From the NCBI RefSeq assembly GCF_000714935.1, contig NZ_JMIR01000008.1, positions 62,001 to 126,000 of the forward strand: 64,000 nucleotides of DNA, written 5' to 3'. Below, in pieces: positions 1 to 10,868 of the stretch; the first letter of the stretch is position 1; the number at the start of each line of letters is the position of its first letter. Under the pieces are notes generated by a model. The model did no database searches. It was not told the DNA's origin and saw only the letters and a program-made list of their open reading frames with translations. Made by a program: the position numbers and the translations under genes. This stretch comes from Tumebacillus flagellatus. Its GTDB lineage: Bacteria > Bacillota > Bacilli > Tumebacillales > Tumebacillaceae.

Positions 1-1
1 C

Positions 2-328
2 GCTCATAAGCGCTTCAAAGCGGCGAACGTGCCGCTGGTGCCGGAAGTGGCGCCGCCGGAGGAACTGTTTGAAGTCAACCCGCGCAAAGTGATCGGGTTG
101 ACGATCTCGCCGGATGAATTGAACTTGATCCGCACCGAGCGTCTGAAAGCGCTCGGCCTGCGCTCACAAGCCAACTATGCCGCACATGAACGCATTCTCT
201 TGGAACTCGAATACGCCGAGAAGATCATGAAGAGAATCGGATGTCCAGTGATCAACGTTTCGAACAAAGCTGTGGAAGAGACCGCCAGCATCATCATGGA
301 CATCATCAAACGAGGAGGCCGCGGGTAA
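2..328 (+). CDS. ppsR: PpsR, pyruvate, phosphate dikinase regulatory protein (C-terminal part)
   Basis: The frame is open from the left edge, so only about the last 108 residues of a roughly 270-residue protein are present. The tail ([15 protein letters not shown], then [18 protein letters not shown]) is typical of the DUF299/PpsR family, the bifunctional ADP-dependent kinase and Pi-dependent phosphorylase that switches PPDK off and on by modifying a threonine next to its catalytic histidine. The stop lies one base before the ppdK ATG, so the two are cotranscribed and the enzyme sits next to its regulator. In Bacillus the same gene (yqfL) lies downstream of ccpN; whether that holds here is outside the window. 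Family assignment is confident; the start is not visible. Confidence 0.88.
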   Translation, partial: AHKRFKAANVPLVPEVAPPEELFEVNPRKVIGLTISPDELNLIRTERLKALGLRSQANYAAHERILLELEYAEKIMKRIGCPVINVSNKAVEETASIIMDIIKRGGRG

Positions 329-329
329 C

Positions 330-2972
<2,643 letters not shown>

Positions 2973-2993
2973 TGCAAGTATTCGAAGATCAAA

Positions 2994-3022
2994 AAAACCC
3001 CTGCGGCGCAAGCAGGGGTTTT
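2994..3022 (+). terminator. Rho-independent terminator after ppdK
   Basis: An 11-bp perfect stem (AAAACCCCTGC / GCAGGGGTTTT) around a 7-base loop directly follows ppdK. Confidence 0.85.
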
Positions 3023-3379
3023 CATAATTTGTGAACGTTTCAGGGAAAGAAGGATTTTTTGAGAGAAGCAGCGTACATATTAGGGAAGATCAGATTTCGT
3101 CTTGACAAACCGTTGCAAATGCGGTAGCAGCGGGGAATATTTCCTAAGACCCGCGTCCATACTAGGGCTGTATTTGTGACAGGGCAGACAAGAATTTTGT
3201 CGAATTGTGTCCGAACGGATAAATGTCAGAAGGAATTCCAAAGAAACCGTAGAATACGTTACGGTGCTGTTCTGAGAGAGTCACCCTATGTCAAAATTGT
3301 GTCGAGGGTGCAGAAGGATATTGTAGAACGTTGGCGAATATCTAATCGTACTCGGGAAGACCGACAGACATGAAGGGTG
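3023..3379 (+). promoter_or_regulatory. dnaG upstream region with sigma-G-like and sigma-A-like promoter signals
   Basis: No convincing gene lies in these roughly 350 bases. GGAATA (3134-3139) and CATACTA (3158-3164) are separated by 18 bases, close to the forespore sigma-G consensus TGMATA-N18-CATACTA. CATATTAGGG at 3076 repeats nearly exactly as CATACTAGGG at 3158. Sigma-A-like boxes are weaker: TTGCAA (3113) with AATATT (3136) at 17 bases, and TTGTGT (3297) with TATTGT (3319) at 16 bases. The Bacillus dnaG-sigA operon is known to use several promoters including developmental ones, so multiple starts would not be surprising. Confidence 0.4.
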
Positions 3380-5260
3380 ATGACCAAGTTGAGAAGGCGG
3401 ATTCCGGAAGAAATTGTGGAACGAGTACGCCAACATTTCGACATTGTGGACGTCATCGGGGAATACGTTGGACTGAGGAAGGCCGGACGCAACTCGTACA
3501 CCGGACTTTGTCCGTTTCACAACGAGAAATCTCCGTCGTTTCATGTATCTCAAGACAAGCAACTCTATCACTGTTTCGGCTGTTCGGCCAGCGGGAACCT
3601 CTTCACTTTTTTGATCGAGAAGGAAGGGATCACGTTCCAGGAAGCTGTCGAGCGGTTGGCTCAGCGGGCGAACATCGCGCTCCCCGCCGAAGAGATGGAA
3701 GATGTGGAGTCTCCAGAGTACAAACGGCGCAAGGAAATGCTCCGCGCCCACGAACTTGCAGCGAAGTATTACAACTACATCCTGATGGACACCGAGCACG
3801 GCAAACTTGGGCTTCGTTATCTGGAAGAGCGCGGGATCTCCCGCACGACGATCGAAGCGTTTCAACTTGGGTATGCGCCAGATGCTTGGGACGTGTTGCG
3901 CAAATTTCTGCTCAAGCGCGGATTTGCGGAAGAGTTGCTTTTCGAAGCAGGGTTATTGTCAGAAGCGCAGAATGGTAAGGGGAGATACTTTGATAAGTTT
4001 CGTCACCGAGTCATGTTCCCCATCCACGACGCCCAAGGCAAAGTGATTGCGTTTGGCGGACGGGTGCTGAGCAAAGACAAGGACGGCGGTCCCAAATATC
4101 TGAACTCGCCGGAGACGCCGTTGTTCTCCAAGGGCCGGCATCTCTACAACTTGCACCGCGCGCGCTCCAGCATGCGCTCCGAGGGTCGAGTGCTCGTCCT
4201 CGAAGGCTACATGGACGTCATCGCGTCGGCACAAGCCGGAGTTCAGAACGTGGTGGCAGTTTTGGGAACGGCGCTGACCCACGATCACGTCAGACTTCTC
4301 CAGCGCAACGTGCAGGAGATCGTGATGATGTTCGACGGCGATGCGGCCGGACAGAAAGCAGCTCTGCGCTCGGCGGAGGTCGTCAAGGACGCCGACGTCA
4401 AGACGCGGGTCGCCACGCTGCCGGAAGGGTTGGACCCGGACGAATTTATCAAGAAGTACGGCAAGGACGCTTTCGTCCGAGCGATTCAAGACAATGCCTC
4501 TTCGATGACCACATTCCGCGTGCTCGCGATGCGCAAAGATTTCAACCTCTCCACAGAAGTCGGACGCGAAGACTACCTGAAAGCCGTGATCGCCACGGTC
4601 TTGACGGAAGTGACGTCGCCGATGGAGATGGAAAAGCAACTCCGAGAACTCTCCGAAGAGTTCGGCGTCTCGGTTGAAACACTCGATCAAGAGGTTAAGC
4701 TGGCGAAGAAAAGCGCGCCTCTCGGGGATAAACCAGACAGGAAGTGGAATACTAATAGAAATAATGCGGATGGAGTGAGCGTTGCCAGGTTTGGCAAGAC
4801 GAACGCGCCGTTGCCCGCACATATCGTAGCTGAACGCATACTCCTTACTCATATGTTAATCGATGAAGGGGTAGCAAGACAAGTTCAAGACGAGCTGGCT
4901 GACGAATTTTCTGTAGATGAACACTTGGCGCTCGCCGCTCATCTCTATGCGTACTACGCCGAGCATGAGCAGGCCGACCCGCAGAGGTTTCTCTCAGGGC
5001 TTGAAGACCGCGAGTTGATCAAGCTGGCCACCCAGCTCTTGCTCAAAGTTGACGAGTTGGACAGACGTCCTGAATTTGTTAACGAATATATCCAACGGAT
5101 CCGGGCTTTCCACCTGGAACGCGAGTTGAAACGTTTCGAACAGCAGGCCATCGATTGTGGCAATCGGATGGACTGGGAAGGAATGAGGGCAGCCAGTGAC
5201 GAAGTGAAACGTATACAGGCCCTCATCTCAGCCCTGAAACAAGCAACAACTCAATCATGA
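3380..5260 (+). CDS. dnaG: DNA primase
   Basis: This 626-residue protein synthesises RNA primers at the replication fork. The N-terminal zinc ribbon is visible as Cys44, His47, Cys65 and Cys68 (CPFH ... YHCFGC). The TOPRIM core has EGYMD and MMFDGDAAG. The C-terminal part (about 440-626) is the variable helicase-interaction region. A GTG at 3377 precedes the ATG at 3380 by one codon; neither has an ideally spaced ribosome site, so the exact start is uncertain by one residue. It is followed 34 bases later by rpoD, the classic macromolecular-synthesis operon order without rpsU, as in Bacillus. Confidence 0.96.
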   Translation: MTKLRRRIPEEIVERVRQHFDIVDVIGEYVGLRKAGRNSYTGLCPFHNEKSPSFHVSQDKQLYHCFGCSASGNLFTFLIEKEGITFQEAVERLAQRANIALPAEEMEDVESPEYKRRKEMLRAHELAAKYYNYILMDTEHGKLGLRYLEERGISRTTIEAFQLGYAPDAWDVLRKFLLKRGFAEELLFEAGLLSEAQNGKGRYFDKFRHRVMFPIHDAQGKVIAFGGRVLSKDKDGGPKYLNSPETPLFSKGRHLYNLHRARSSMRSEGRVLVLEGYMDVIASAQAGVQNVVAVLGTALTHDHVRLLQRNVQEIVMMFDGDAAGQKAALRSAEVVKDADVKTRVATLPEGLDPDEFIKKYGKDAFVRAIQDNASSMTTFRVLAMRKDFNLSTEVGREDYLKAVIATVLTEVTSPMEMEKQLRELSEEFGVSVETLDQEVKLAKKSAPLGDKPDRKWNTNRNNADGVSVARFGKTNAPLPAHIVAERILLTHMLIDEGVARQVQDELADEFSVDEHLALAAHLYAYYAEHEQADPQRFLSGLEDRELIKLATQLLLKVDELDRRPEFVNEYIQRIRAFHLERELKRFEQQAIDCGNRMDWEGMRAASDEVKRIQALISALKQATTQS

Positions 5261-5294
5261 AGGTGAATACTCCTTAGGGGAAGGAGGGGTCGGG

Positions 5295-6440
5295 ATGGTG
5301 AAAAACGTGAAAGACGGAGAAGCACAAGCTCTCACGCTTGAGGAAGTCAAGCAATCCCTTGTGGACATTGGCAAAAAACGCGGCGTGATCACATACAGCG
5401 AGATCATGGACAAACTTTCGCCGTTCGATCAAGACTCCGATCAGATCGACGAATTTTTTGATCATATGTCTGAGCAAGGCATTGAGGTCATTAACGAGTC
5501 GGACGAAGATCCTGGCTTTGACGCGGATGAGGATGACGACGAGGACGGCCCGAAGGGCGGCCTTGAAGAGGAAGAGTTTGACCTCAACGACCTGAGCGTT
5601 CCGCCGGGGATCAAGATCAACGACCCTGTACGGATGTATCTGAAAGAAATCGGCCGTGTGCCGTTGCTTTCTGCGGAAGAAGAGATCAAACTGGCGCAGC
5701 GGATCGAAGAAGGGGACGAAGAAGCGAAACGTCGTCTGGCGGAAGCGAACTTGCGTCTCGTCGTCTCGATTGCCAAGCGCTATGTCGGCCGCGGCATGCT
5801 GTTCCTCGACTTGATTCAAGAGGGCAACATGGGGTTGATCAAAGCGGTTGAGAAGTTTGACTACAACAAAGGCTACAAGTTCTCGACGTACGCAACGTGG
5901 TGGATTCGCCAAGCGATCACCCGTGCGATCGCCGACCAAGCCCGCACCATTCGGATTCCGGTGCACATGGTCGAGACGATCAACAAGCTGATCCGCATCT
6001 CACGTCAGCTCCTGCAAGAACTCGGCCGCGAACCGTCAGCCGAAGAGATTGCAGCCGAGATGGACATGAGCCCGGACAAAGTGCGCGAGATCTTGAAGAT
6101 CGCGCAAGAGCCGGTCTCTCTGGAAACGCCGATCGGCGAAGAGGATGACTCTCACCTCGGCGACTTCATCGAAGACCAAGACGCTCTCGCTCCGGCGGAT
6201 GCAGCAGCGTACGAACTGCTCAAAGAACAGTTGGAGGACGTCCTCGACACGCTCACCGAGCGCGAAGAGAACGTGTTGCGCCTGCGTTTCGGTCTGGATG
6301 ACGGCCGTACCCGCACGCTTGAGGAAGTCGGCAAGGTATTCGGGGTTACCCGCGAACGGATTCGTCAGATCGAAGCCAAAGCGCTTCGCAAACTGCGCCA
6401 TCCGAGCCGCAGTAAACGTCTGAAGGACTTCCTTGAATAA
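5295..6440 (+). CDS. rpoD: Primary RNA polymerase sigma factor (SigA/RpoD)
   Basis: The 381-residue housekeeping sigma factor has the usual length for Firmicutes. It has an acidic stretch (about residues 68-95), region 1.2 ([17 protein letters not shown]), region 2 with the promoter-melting segment [15 protein letters not shown], region 3, and region 4 ending in [19 protein letters not shown]. The start is set by the strong site AAGGAGGGG (5281-5289). It is cotranscribed with dnaG and closed by a hairpin terminator. The sigma-A promoters noted elsewhere in this window should be its targets. Confidence 0.97.
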   Translation: MVKNVKDGEAQALTLEEVKQSLVDIGKKRGVITYSEIMDKLSPFDQDSDQIDEFFDHMSEQGIEVINESDEDPGFDADEDDDEDGPKGGLEEEEFDLNDLSVPPGIKINDPVRMYLKEIGRVPLLSAEEEIKLAQRIEEGDEEAKRRLAEANLRLVVSIAKRYVGRGMLFLDLIQEGNMGLIKAVEKFDYNKGYKFSTYATWWIRQAITRAIADQARTIRIPVHMVETINKLIRISRQLLQELGREPSAEEIAAEMDMSPDKVREILKIAQEPVSLETPIGEEDDSHLGDFIEDQDALAPADAAAYELLKEQLEDVLDTLTEREENVLRLRFGLDDGRTRTLEEVGKVFGVTRERIRQIEAKALRKLRHPSRSKRLKDFLE

Positions 6441-6451
6441 GGAACTTTACC

Positions 6452-6480
6452 GGCACTCACTTTTCAGTGGGTGCCTTTTG
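6452..6480 (+). terminator. Terminator after rpoD
   Basis: GGCACTCAC / GTGGGTGCC stem (one G-T pair) with a 6-base loop, followed by TTTTGTTTT. Confidence 0.8.
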
Positions 6481-6550
6481 TTTTACAATCAGGGTGTAAC
6501 GGTTTGTTTTGTTTTTGTTTGGATGGGCAACAGTAGGAGGAGGACCCCCT

Positions 6551-7414
6551 GTGAATCAAGAACAGAAACGCGTAATCCTGCAAGAGATCAAACACTGGCG
6601 CACCAGTAAATTGCTTCCGGCAGAATATTGCGACTTTTTAATGAACCTCTACGGTGAGGGAGAGTCGTTTTCCAGTGAACAGACAGAGTCCGAGCAGGGC
6701 TTCGTCAGCGGTCGTTTGAGTCATTCGCTGAACCGTGTGCTGGTGGGTCTGGCTGTGTTGTTGGTGTGCTTGGTTGTTGTCTTTAATTTTACATGGTTTC
6801 CAGCGCCAATGCAAATTGCCATCCTGACAATCGTATCAATTCTCCCCTATTTTTTGGCACGCAGACAAGGGCGAAAAAACCCGTTGGCTCGGCTTGGCTG
6901 GCTGGGAGCGGGCGCGTTTTTGGTGGCGGTAGATGGATATTATTCCCTCTGGGCGAACGGGGCGGCTGAAGACCGGGGTGCTCTGCTCGGTGTGATGATG
7001 GTCGTTTTTTTCCTCTGGGTGTTGATCGGGGGGATCGGGCGTACCCGTTTGATCGGTGGGGCGGGGCTCGCCGGGTTGCTGCTGATCTACTTTAATTTCT
7101 TGGAGGAATTCGGACATCCGGGCACGGCGTCGTACAGCCTCTTGCATTTGTATTGGATCATCCCGTTTGCGCTGCTCGTGCTGCTGAGCGTGGCGTTGGG
7201 ACGAAACCGCGTGTATGTGGCTCCGATGTTTTTGCTGTTCGGGGTGGTGGCGATCTTCGGCCCCGATGCGCGGATGATGTTGTACGGGATGCAGACGGAT
7301 CTGTTTGTGCAGGGGATTGTGTTTTTGAAATTGGCAGTGTTGATCACGCTCTTGATCGTGTTTCGTGTTGATTTACGCAAGTGGGTATCGAAACTCGATG
7401 TTGCCACGATGTGA
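6551..7414 (+). CDS. Integral membrane protein of unknown function
   Basis: I chose the GTG at 6551 because the AGGAGGAGG site lies just upstream (6535-6543); the frame is open further back but without such a site. The 287-residue product begins with a charged, soluble stretch of about 50 residues (EIKHWRTSKLLPAEYCDFLMNLYGEGES) and continues with about eight hydrophobic segments from residue 60 to the end. The N-terminal pattern recalls the DUF2157-type membrane proteins of Bacillales, a guess from pattern only. It lies between rpoD and the acyl-CoA dehydrogenase promoter and its function cannot be inferred from context. Confidence 0.75.
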   Translation: MNQEQKRVILQEIKHWRTSKLLPAEYCDFLMNLYGEGESFSSEQTESEQGFVSGRLSHSLNRVLVGLAVLLVCLVVVFNFTWFPAPMQIAILTIVSILPYFLARRQGRKNPLARLGWLGAGAFLVAVDGYYSLWANGAAEDRGALLGVMMVVFFLWVLIGGIGRTRLIGGAGLAGLLLIYFNFLEEFGHPGTASYSLLHLYWIIPFALLVLLSVALGRNRVYVAPMFLLFGVVAIFGPDARMMLYGMQTDLFVQGIVFLKLAVLITLLIVFRVDLRKWVSKLDVATM

Positions 7415-7430
7415 GTTCTCTGTATATAAT
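7401..7430 (+). promoter_or_regulatory. Sigma-A promoter for the acyl-CoA dehydrogenase gene
   Basis: TTGCCA (7401-7406) and TATAAT (7425-7430) are 18 bases apart, 139 bases upstream of the acyl-CoA dehydrogenase ATG. The -35 box overlaps the end of the preceding gene. Confidence 0.6.
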
Positions 7431-7513
7431 GAAAGTACGAATAATGAATGTGTACTCATTCAGTCCCGTTCCCAAGTGTATACGCTTTCAAGGGCGGGGC
7501 TTTCTTTTGAGCT

Positions 7514-7535
7514 TGACCTACCAACTGGTCGGTCA
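7514..7535. promoter_or_regulatory. Palindromic operator candidate (TetR-type) in the acyl-CoA dehydrogenase leader
   Basis: A 22-bp interrupted palindrome has the form TGACC-N-ACCA-NN-TGGT-N-GGTCA. It sits in the untranslated leader about 35 bases before the start codon. Such ACCnACC/GGTnGGT palindromes are typical of TetR-family repressors, including fatty-acid degradation regulators. No such regulator gene is in the window. Confidence 0.45.
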
Positions 7536-7568
7536 GGGATTCGCATCTACGCACGAGGAGGAACCCAG

Positions 7569-8708
7569 ATGAATTTCGATTTGACTCAAGACCAACTGAT
7601 GATCCGCAACATGGTTCGCGACTTCGCAGAAGCAGAAATCCTGCCGGAAGCGGAGCACGTCGACAAAACCGGCGAGTTCCCGCTGAAAACTTTCATGAAA
7701 ATGGGCGAGCTCGGCATGCTTGGTCTGCCGATTCCGGAAGAGTACGGCGGTGCAGGCGGCGACACGATTTCCTACGCGCTGGCGGTTGAGGAAGTCGGCA
7801 AAGCGTCCGGTTCGCACGGTCTTTCCTATGCGGCGGCCGTATCGCTCGGTTGTTCTCCGTTCTACTACTTCGGCAACGCCGAGCAGAAGGACAAATGGCT
7901 GACGCAGTTGGCGTCCGGCAAAATCCTCGGCGCGTTCGGCCTCACCGAGCCGAATGCAGGTTCCGACGCAGGCGGCACGCAAACCACGGCGGTGCTCGAC
8001 GGCGACGAGTGGGTGATCAACGGTTCGAAGTGCTTCATCACCAACGTGACCTACGCGGGCGTTTGCATCGTGACGGCGGTGACCGACAAGTCCAAAGGAA
8101 CCAAGGGCATCTCGTCGTTCATCATCCCGACCGACACCCCGGGATTCCGCACGTCCACTCCGTATGACAAACTCGGTCTGAAGGGCTCCAACACCGCCGA
8201 GATCATCATGGAAGACGTGCGCGTCCCGCGTGAAAACTTGATCGGCGAAGAGAACATGGGCTTCAAGCAGTTCATGGTCACGCTCGACGGCGGCCGCATC
8301 TCCATCGGCGCTCTGTCGGTCGGCATCGCGCAAGCTGCGTATGAAGCATCGCTGAAGTACGCGCAAGAGCGCATGCAGTTCGGCCAATCGATCTCCAAGT
8401 TCCAAGCGATCCAATTCAAACTGGCGGACATGGCGATGAACATCGAACTGGCGCGCACCGCCGTCCTGAAAGCCGCTTGGCTGAAAGACCAAGGCCGTCC
8501 GTTCACCAAGGAAGGCGCGATCGCGAAACTGTTCGCATCGGAAATTTGCATGCGCGCGTGCGACCAAGCGATCCAGATCCACGGCGGCTACGGCTACATG
8601 AAGGAATACCCGGTGGAGCGCTTCTTCCGCGACGCGAAGCTGATGGAAATCGGCGAAGGCACCTCCGAAATCCAACGCATCGTCATCGCTCGACAAATTG
8701 GTTGCTAA
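7569..8708 (+). CDS. Acyl-CoA dehydrogenase (YngJ/short-chain type)
   Basis: The start at 7569 follows a GAGGAGGAA site; the frame is open upstream without one. The 379-residue protein has the standard FAD acyl-CoA dehydrogenase layout: N-terminal helices, a middle beta domain with FGLTEPNAGSDAGG and WVINGSKCFITN, and a C-terminal helical domain with the FAD/tetramer motif QIHGGYGYMKEYPVER. The catalytic base should be the Glu in GEGTSEIQR. It would introduce the 2,3-double bond into acyl-CoA and pass electrons to ETF. Gene order with the downstream acyl-CoA ligase resembles Bacillus yngJ-yngI. A palindrome in its leader suggests repressor control. Confidence 0.9.
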   Translation: MNFDLTQDQLMIRNMVRDFAEAEILPEAEHVDKTGEFPLKTFMKMGELGMLGLPIPEEYGGAGGDTISYALAVEEVGKASGSHGLSYAAAVSLGCSPFYYFGNAEQKDKWLTQLASGKILGAFGLTEPNAGSDAGGTQTTAVLDGDEWVINGSKCFITNVTYAGVCIVTAVTDKSKGTKGISSFIIPTDTPGFRTSTPYDKLGLKGSNTAEIIMEDVRVPRENLIGEENMGFKQFMVTLDGGRISIGALSVGIAQAAYEASLKYAQERMQFGQSISKFQAIQFKLADMAMNIELARTAVLKAAWLKDQGRPFTKEGAIAKLFASEICMRACDQAIQIHGGYGYMKEYPVERFFRDAKLMEIGEGTSEIQRIVIARQIGC

Positions 8709-8730
8709 GTTTCGCTATTCTGTGTATAAT
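8702..8730 (+). promoter_or_regulatory. Sigma-A promoter between dehydrogenase and ligase genes
   Basis: TTGCTA (8702-8707) and TATAAT (8725-8730) have a 17-base spacer. A perfect 7-bp inverted repeat (ATAGTGG / CCACTAT, 8733-8753) overlaps the expected transcription start and could be an operator or a 5' hairpin. Confidence 0.6.
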
Positions 8731-8736
8731 CTATAG

Positions 8737-8836
8737 TGGCGAATAACCACTATCCATTTGTTCGGATGTGACGATTAGCAAGCAACACCACACACACACG
8801 AGACCCTCGGCGCCCGCCGAGGGTCGCTTTTTTTTT
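8737..8836 (+). ncRNA. Possible short transcript (promoter to terminator)
   Basis: A good promoter ends at 8730 and a strong intrinsic terminator is completed near 8836, with no ribosome site or sensible ORF between. This would give a roughly 100-base RNA or a terminated leader of the downstream ligase gene. The terminator may equally just serve the dehydrogenase gene, so the RNA is inference. Confidence 0.3.
8802..8836 (+). terminator. Terminator before the acyl-CoA ligase gene
   Basis: A perfect 10-bp stem (GACCCTCGGC / GCCGAGGGTC) with a 4-base loop is followed by a run of nine T. Confidence 0.9.
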
Positions 8837-8937
8837 CCTTTTTTCTTCCAACGAGGGCGACAGGAATTCTCAGAATCCAACGCGAATAGATAATAGAGAA
8901 TTTTCTGTACTTGTACGAGGAAAAGGAGAGAGCGCAC

Positions 8938-10578
8938 ATGGCGGAAATCATGAACACCACCGTTGGCAACTTGCTCGATGAGATCACATCCCGATACCCT
9001 GACAACGAGGCCCTCGTCTATCACGACCGAGGTTTGCGATACACTTACCGGGAATTCCACGAAGTCGTTTCGCAAGCCGCAAAGGGCTTTCTGAAGCTGG
9101 GCCTGCAACGGGGAGAGAACGTCGCGATCTGGGCGACGAACTACCCGGAGTGGGTGATCACGCAGTTTGCGACCGGCAAGATCGGATCTGTGCTGGTCAC
9201 CGTCAACACGTCGTACCGCGTGCATGAACTGGAGTACCTCTTGCGTCAATCCGACTCGACGACCCTGATCTTAATGGAAGAATTCAAGGGAACCTCGTAC
9301 ATCGAGATGCTCTATGACTTGATTCCGGAATTGCGCGACTGTGCACCGGGCCAACTGGAAAGCGCTCGTTTGCCCTATTTGAAAAACGTCATCTTCCTCG
9401 GTGACACAAAATACCCCGGCATGTACAACTGGTCGGACATCATGGAAGCGGGTCTCGACGTTTCGGACGCGGAGTTGATCGAACGCCAAGCGACGACGGA
9501 GCCGGACGACGTGATCAACATGCAGTACACGTCGGGCACGACCGGGTTCCCCAAGGGCGTCATGCTCACCCATAACAACTTGATCAACAACTCGCACAAC
9601 GTCGTGTCGTGCACGAACCTTACCCCGAACGACCGCATGTGCATTCCGGTGCCGTTTTTCCATTGCTTCGGCTGTTCGATGGGGACGCTCGGCGCCGTTT
9701 CGGTCGGCGCGACGATGGTGCCGGTCGTTGCGTACAATCCGCTGGAAGTGTTGCAAACCGTCGCGGCGGAGCGTTGCACGGTGCTCTACGGCGTGCCGAC
9801 GATGTTCATCGGCGAATTGAATCACCCGGACTTCGACAAGTACGACCTCACGTCGCTGCGCTCGGGCATCATGGCAGGCTCTCCGTGTCCGATTGAAGTG
9901 ATGAAAGCGGTTGTCGAGAAGATGGGCATGCGTGAAGTCACGATCGCGTACGGACAGACGGAGTCCTCGCCGGTCATCACGCAAACCCGCACGACCTGCT
10001 CGATTGAGCATCGCGTCTCGACGGTCGGCTACGCGCTGCCGAACGTCGAAGTGAGGATCGTGGAGCCGGGCACGACGAACGAAGTGCCGCGCGGCGTGCA
10101 GGGGGAGCTGGTCACCCGCGGATATCACGTGATGAAAGGCTATTACAAAAACCCGTCGGCGACCGCAGCGGCGATCGATCCGGAGGGCTGGTTGCACACG
10201 GGCGACTTGGCGACGATGGACGAGGACGGGTACGTGAAGATCACGGGCCGTCTCAAGGACATGATCATTCGCGGGGGAGAGAACATCTACCCGCGCGAAG
10301 TCGAGGAATTCCTGTATGCGCACCCGGCGGTGCTCGACGTGCAAGTCGTCGGCGTGCCGGACGAGCGCATGGGCGAAGAAGCGGCGGCGTTTGTGATCTT
10401 GAAGGAAGGCGCCGCGCTGACCGTCGAGGAACTGCGCGCGTACTGCGACGGCAAGATCGCCCGTTTCAAGATTCCGCGCTACTTCGAGTTCGTCGAGCAA
10501 TTCCCGATGACCGCATCGGGCAAGATTCAGAAGTTCAAGCTGCGCGAACAGGCTGTTGAGAAGCTGAACCTCGCGTAA
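8938..10578 (+). CDS. Fatty acyl-CoA ligase (YngI-like, AMP-binding)
   Basis: The ATG at 8938 follows AAAAGGAGAG. The 546-residue protein activates a carboxylic acid, probably medium- or long-chain, to its CoA ester via an acyl-adenylate. It shows the AMP-binding P-loop YTSGTTGFPKGVMLTH, the A5 motif AYGQTESSPVITQT, the hinge HTGDLATMDEDGY...GRLKDMIIRGGENIYPREVE, and the catalytic lysine motif in TASGKIQKFKLRE at the C-terminus. Length and neighbour (acyl-CoA dehydrogenase) match the Bacillus YngI/YngJ arrangement. Substrate chain length cannot be read from the sequence. Confidence 0.9.
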   Translation: MAEIMNTTVGNLLDEITSRYPDNEALVYHDRGLRYTYREFHEVVSQAAKGFLKLGLQRGENVAIWATNYPEWVITQFATGKIGSVLVTVNTSYRVHELEYLLRQSDSTTLILMEEFKGTSYIEMLYDLIPELRDCAPGQLESARLPYLKNVIFLGDTKYPGMYNWSDIMEAGLDVSDAELIERQATTEPDDVINMQYTSGTTGFPKGVMLTHNNLINNSHNVVSCTNLTPNDRMCIPVPFFHCFGCSMGTLGAVSVGATMVPVVAYNPLEVLQTVAAERCTVLYGVPTMFIGELNHPDFDKYDLTSLRSGIMAGSPCPIEVMKAVVEKMGMREVTIAYGQTESSPVITQTRTTCSIEHRVSTVGYALPNVEVRIVEPGTTNEVPRGVQGELVTRGYHVMKGYYKNPSATAAAIDPEGWLHTGDLATMDEDGYVKITGRLKDMIIRGGENIYPREVEEFLYAHPAVLDVQVVGVPDERMGEEAAAFVILKEGAALTVEELRAYCDGKIARFKIPRYFEFVEQFPMTASGKIQKFKLREQAVEKLNLA

Positions 10579-10582
10579 GGGT

Positions 10583-10632
10583 AAAAAGACCCCCTGTCCA
10601 CAGGCGAAGTGTGGCGCAGAGGGTCTTTTTTT
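10583..10632. terminator. Bidirectional terminator
   Basis: The stem AAAAAGACCC / GGGTCTTTTT, extended inward, has T runs on both strands. It can end the plus-strand ligase transcript and the minus-strand small gene at 10658-10753. Confidence 0.75.
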
Positions 10633-10657
10633 CCTGCTGATGTTCTTGTTGATGTTG

Positions 10658-10753
10658 TTAGAAGAGAGCTACGAAGAAACTTCCGATGACCTCCATCACG
10701 CCTTTGGTGACTTCCAGCCAGTTGTTCCAACCTGAATCGGGTACACGTTCCAA
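10658..10753 (-). CDS. Possible 31-residue hydrophobic peptide
   Basis: A TTG codon (10753-10751, read on the minus strand) is preceded at 7 bases by a near-perfect AAAGGAGGG ribosome site and opens a 31-codon frame ending in TAA. The peptide starts MERVPDSGWNNWLEV and ends VIGSFFVALF: an amphipathic beginning with two Trp and a hydrophobic end. A terminator with a T run on this strand lies 25 bases beyond the stop. A perfect hairpin (TTCTCCTG / CAGGAGAA, 10768-10790) sits just upstream of the ribosome site and includes anti-SD sequence. No homologue is recognised; a membrane-active or signalling peptide is conceivable. Confidence 0.45.
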   Translation of the reverse strand: MERVPDSGWNNWLEVTKGVMEVIGSFFVALF

Positions 10754-10795
10754 AGTCAGCCCTCCTTTCTCCTGTTTCTACGCAGGAGAAGTCCC

Positions 10796-10820
10796 AGAGT
10801 TTCACGAATTAGGAAACTCT
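10796..10820. repeat. Perfect 8-bp inverted repeat
   Basis: AGAGTTTC / GAAACTCT with a 9-base spacer lies between the small minus-strand peptide and the divergent MFS gene. With no T run on the plus strand, an operator for one or both genes is more likely than a terminator. Confidence 0.35.
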
Positions 10821-10868
10821 TATCAAGTTTGATTCATGCGAAGGCCGCAACTACAGGAGTGTTGCTTC

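Noticed and set aside
3177-3373. 65-codon frame upstream of dnaG
   Set aside because: No ribosome site, basic composition without structure, and it overlaps probable promoter elements.
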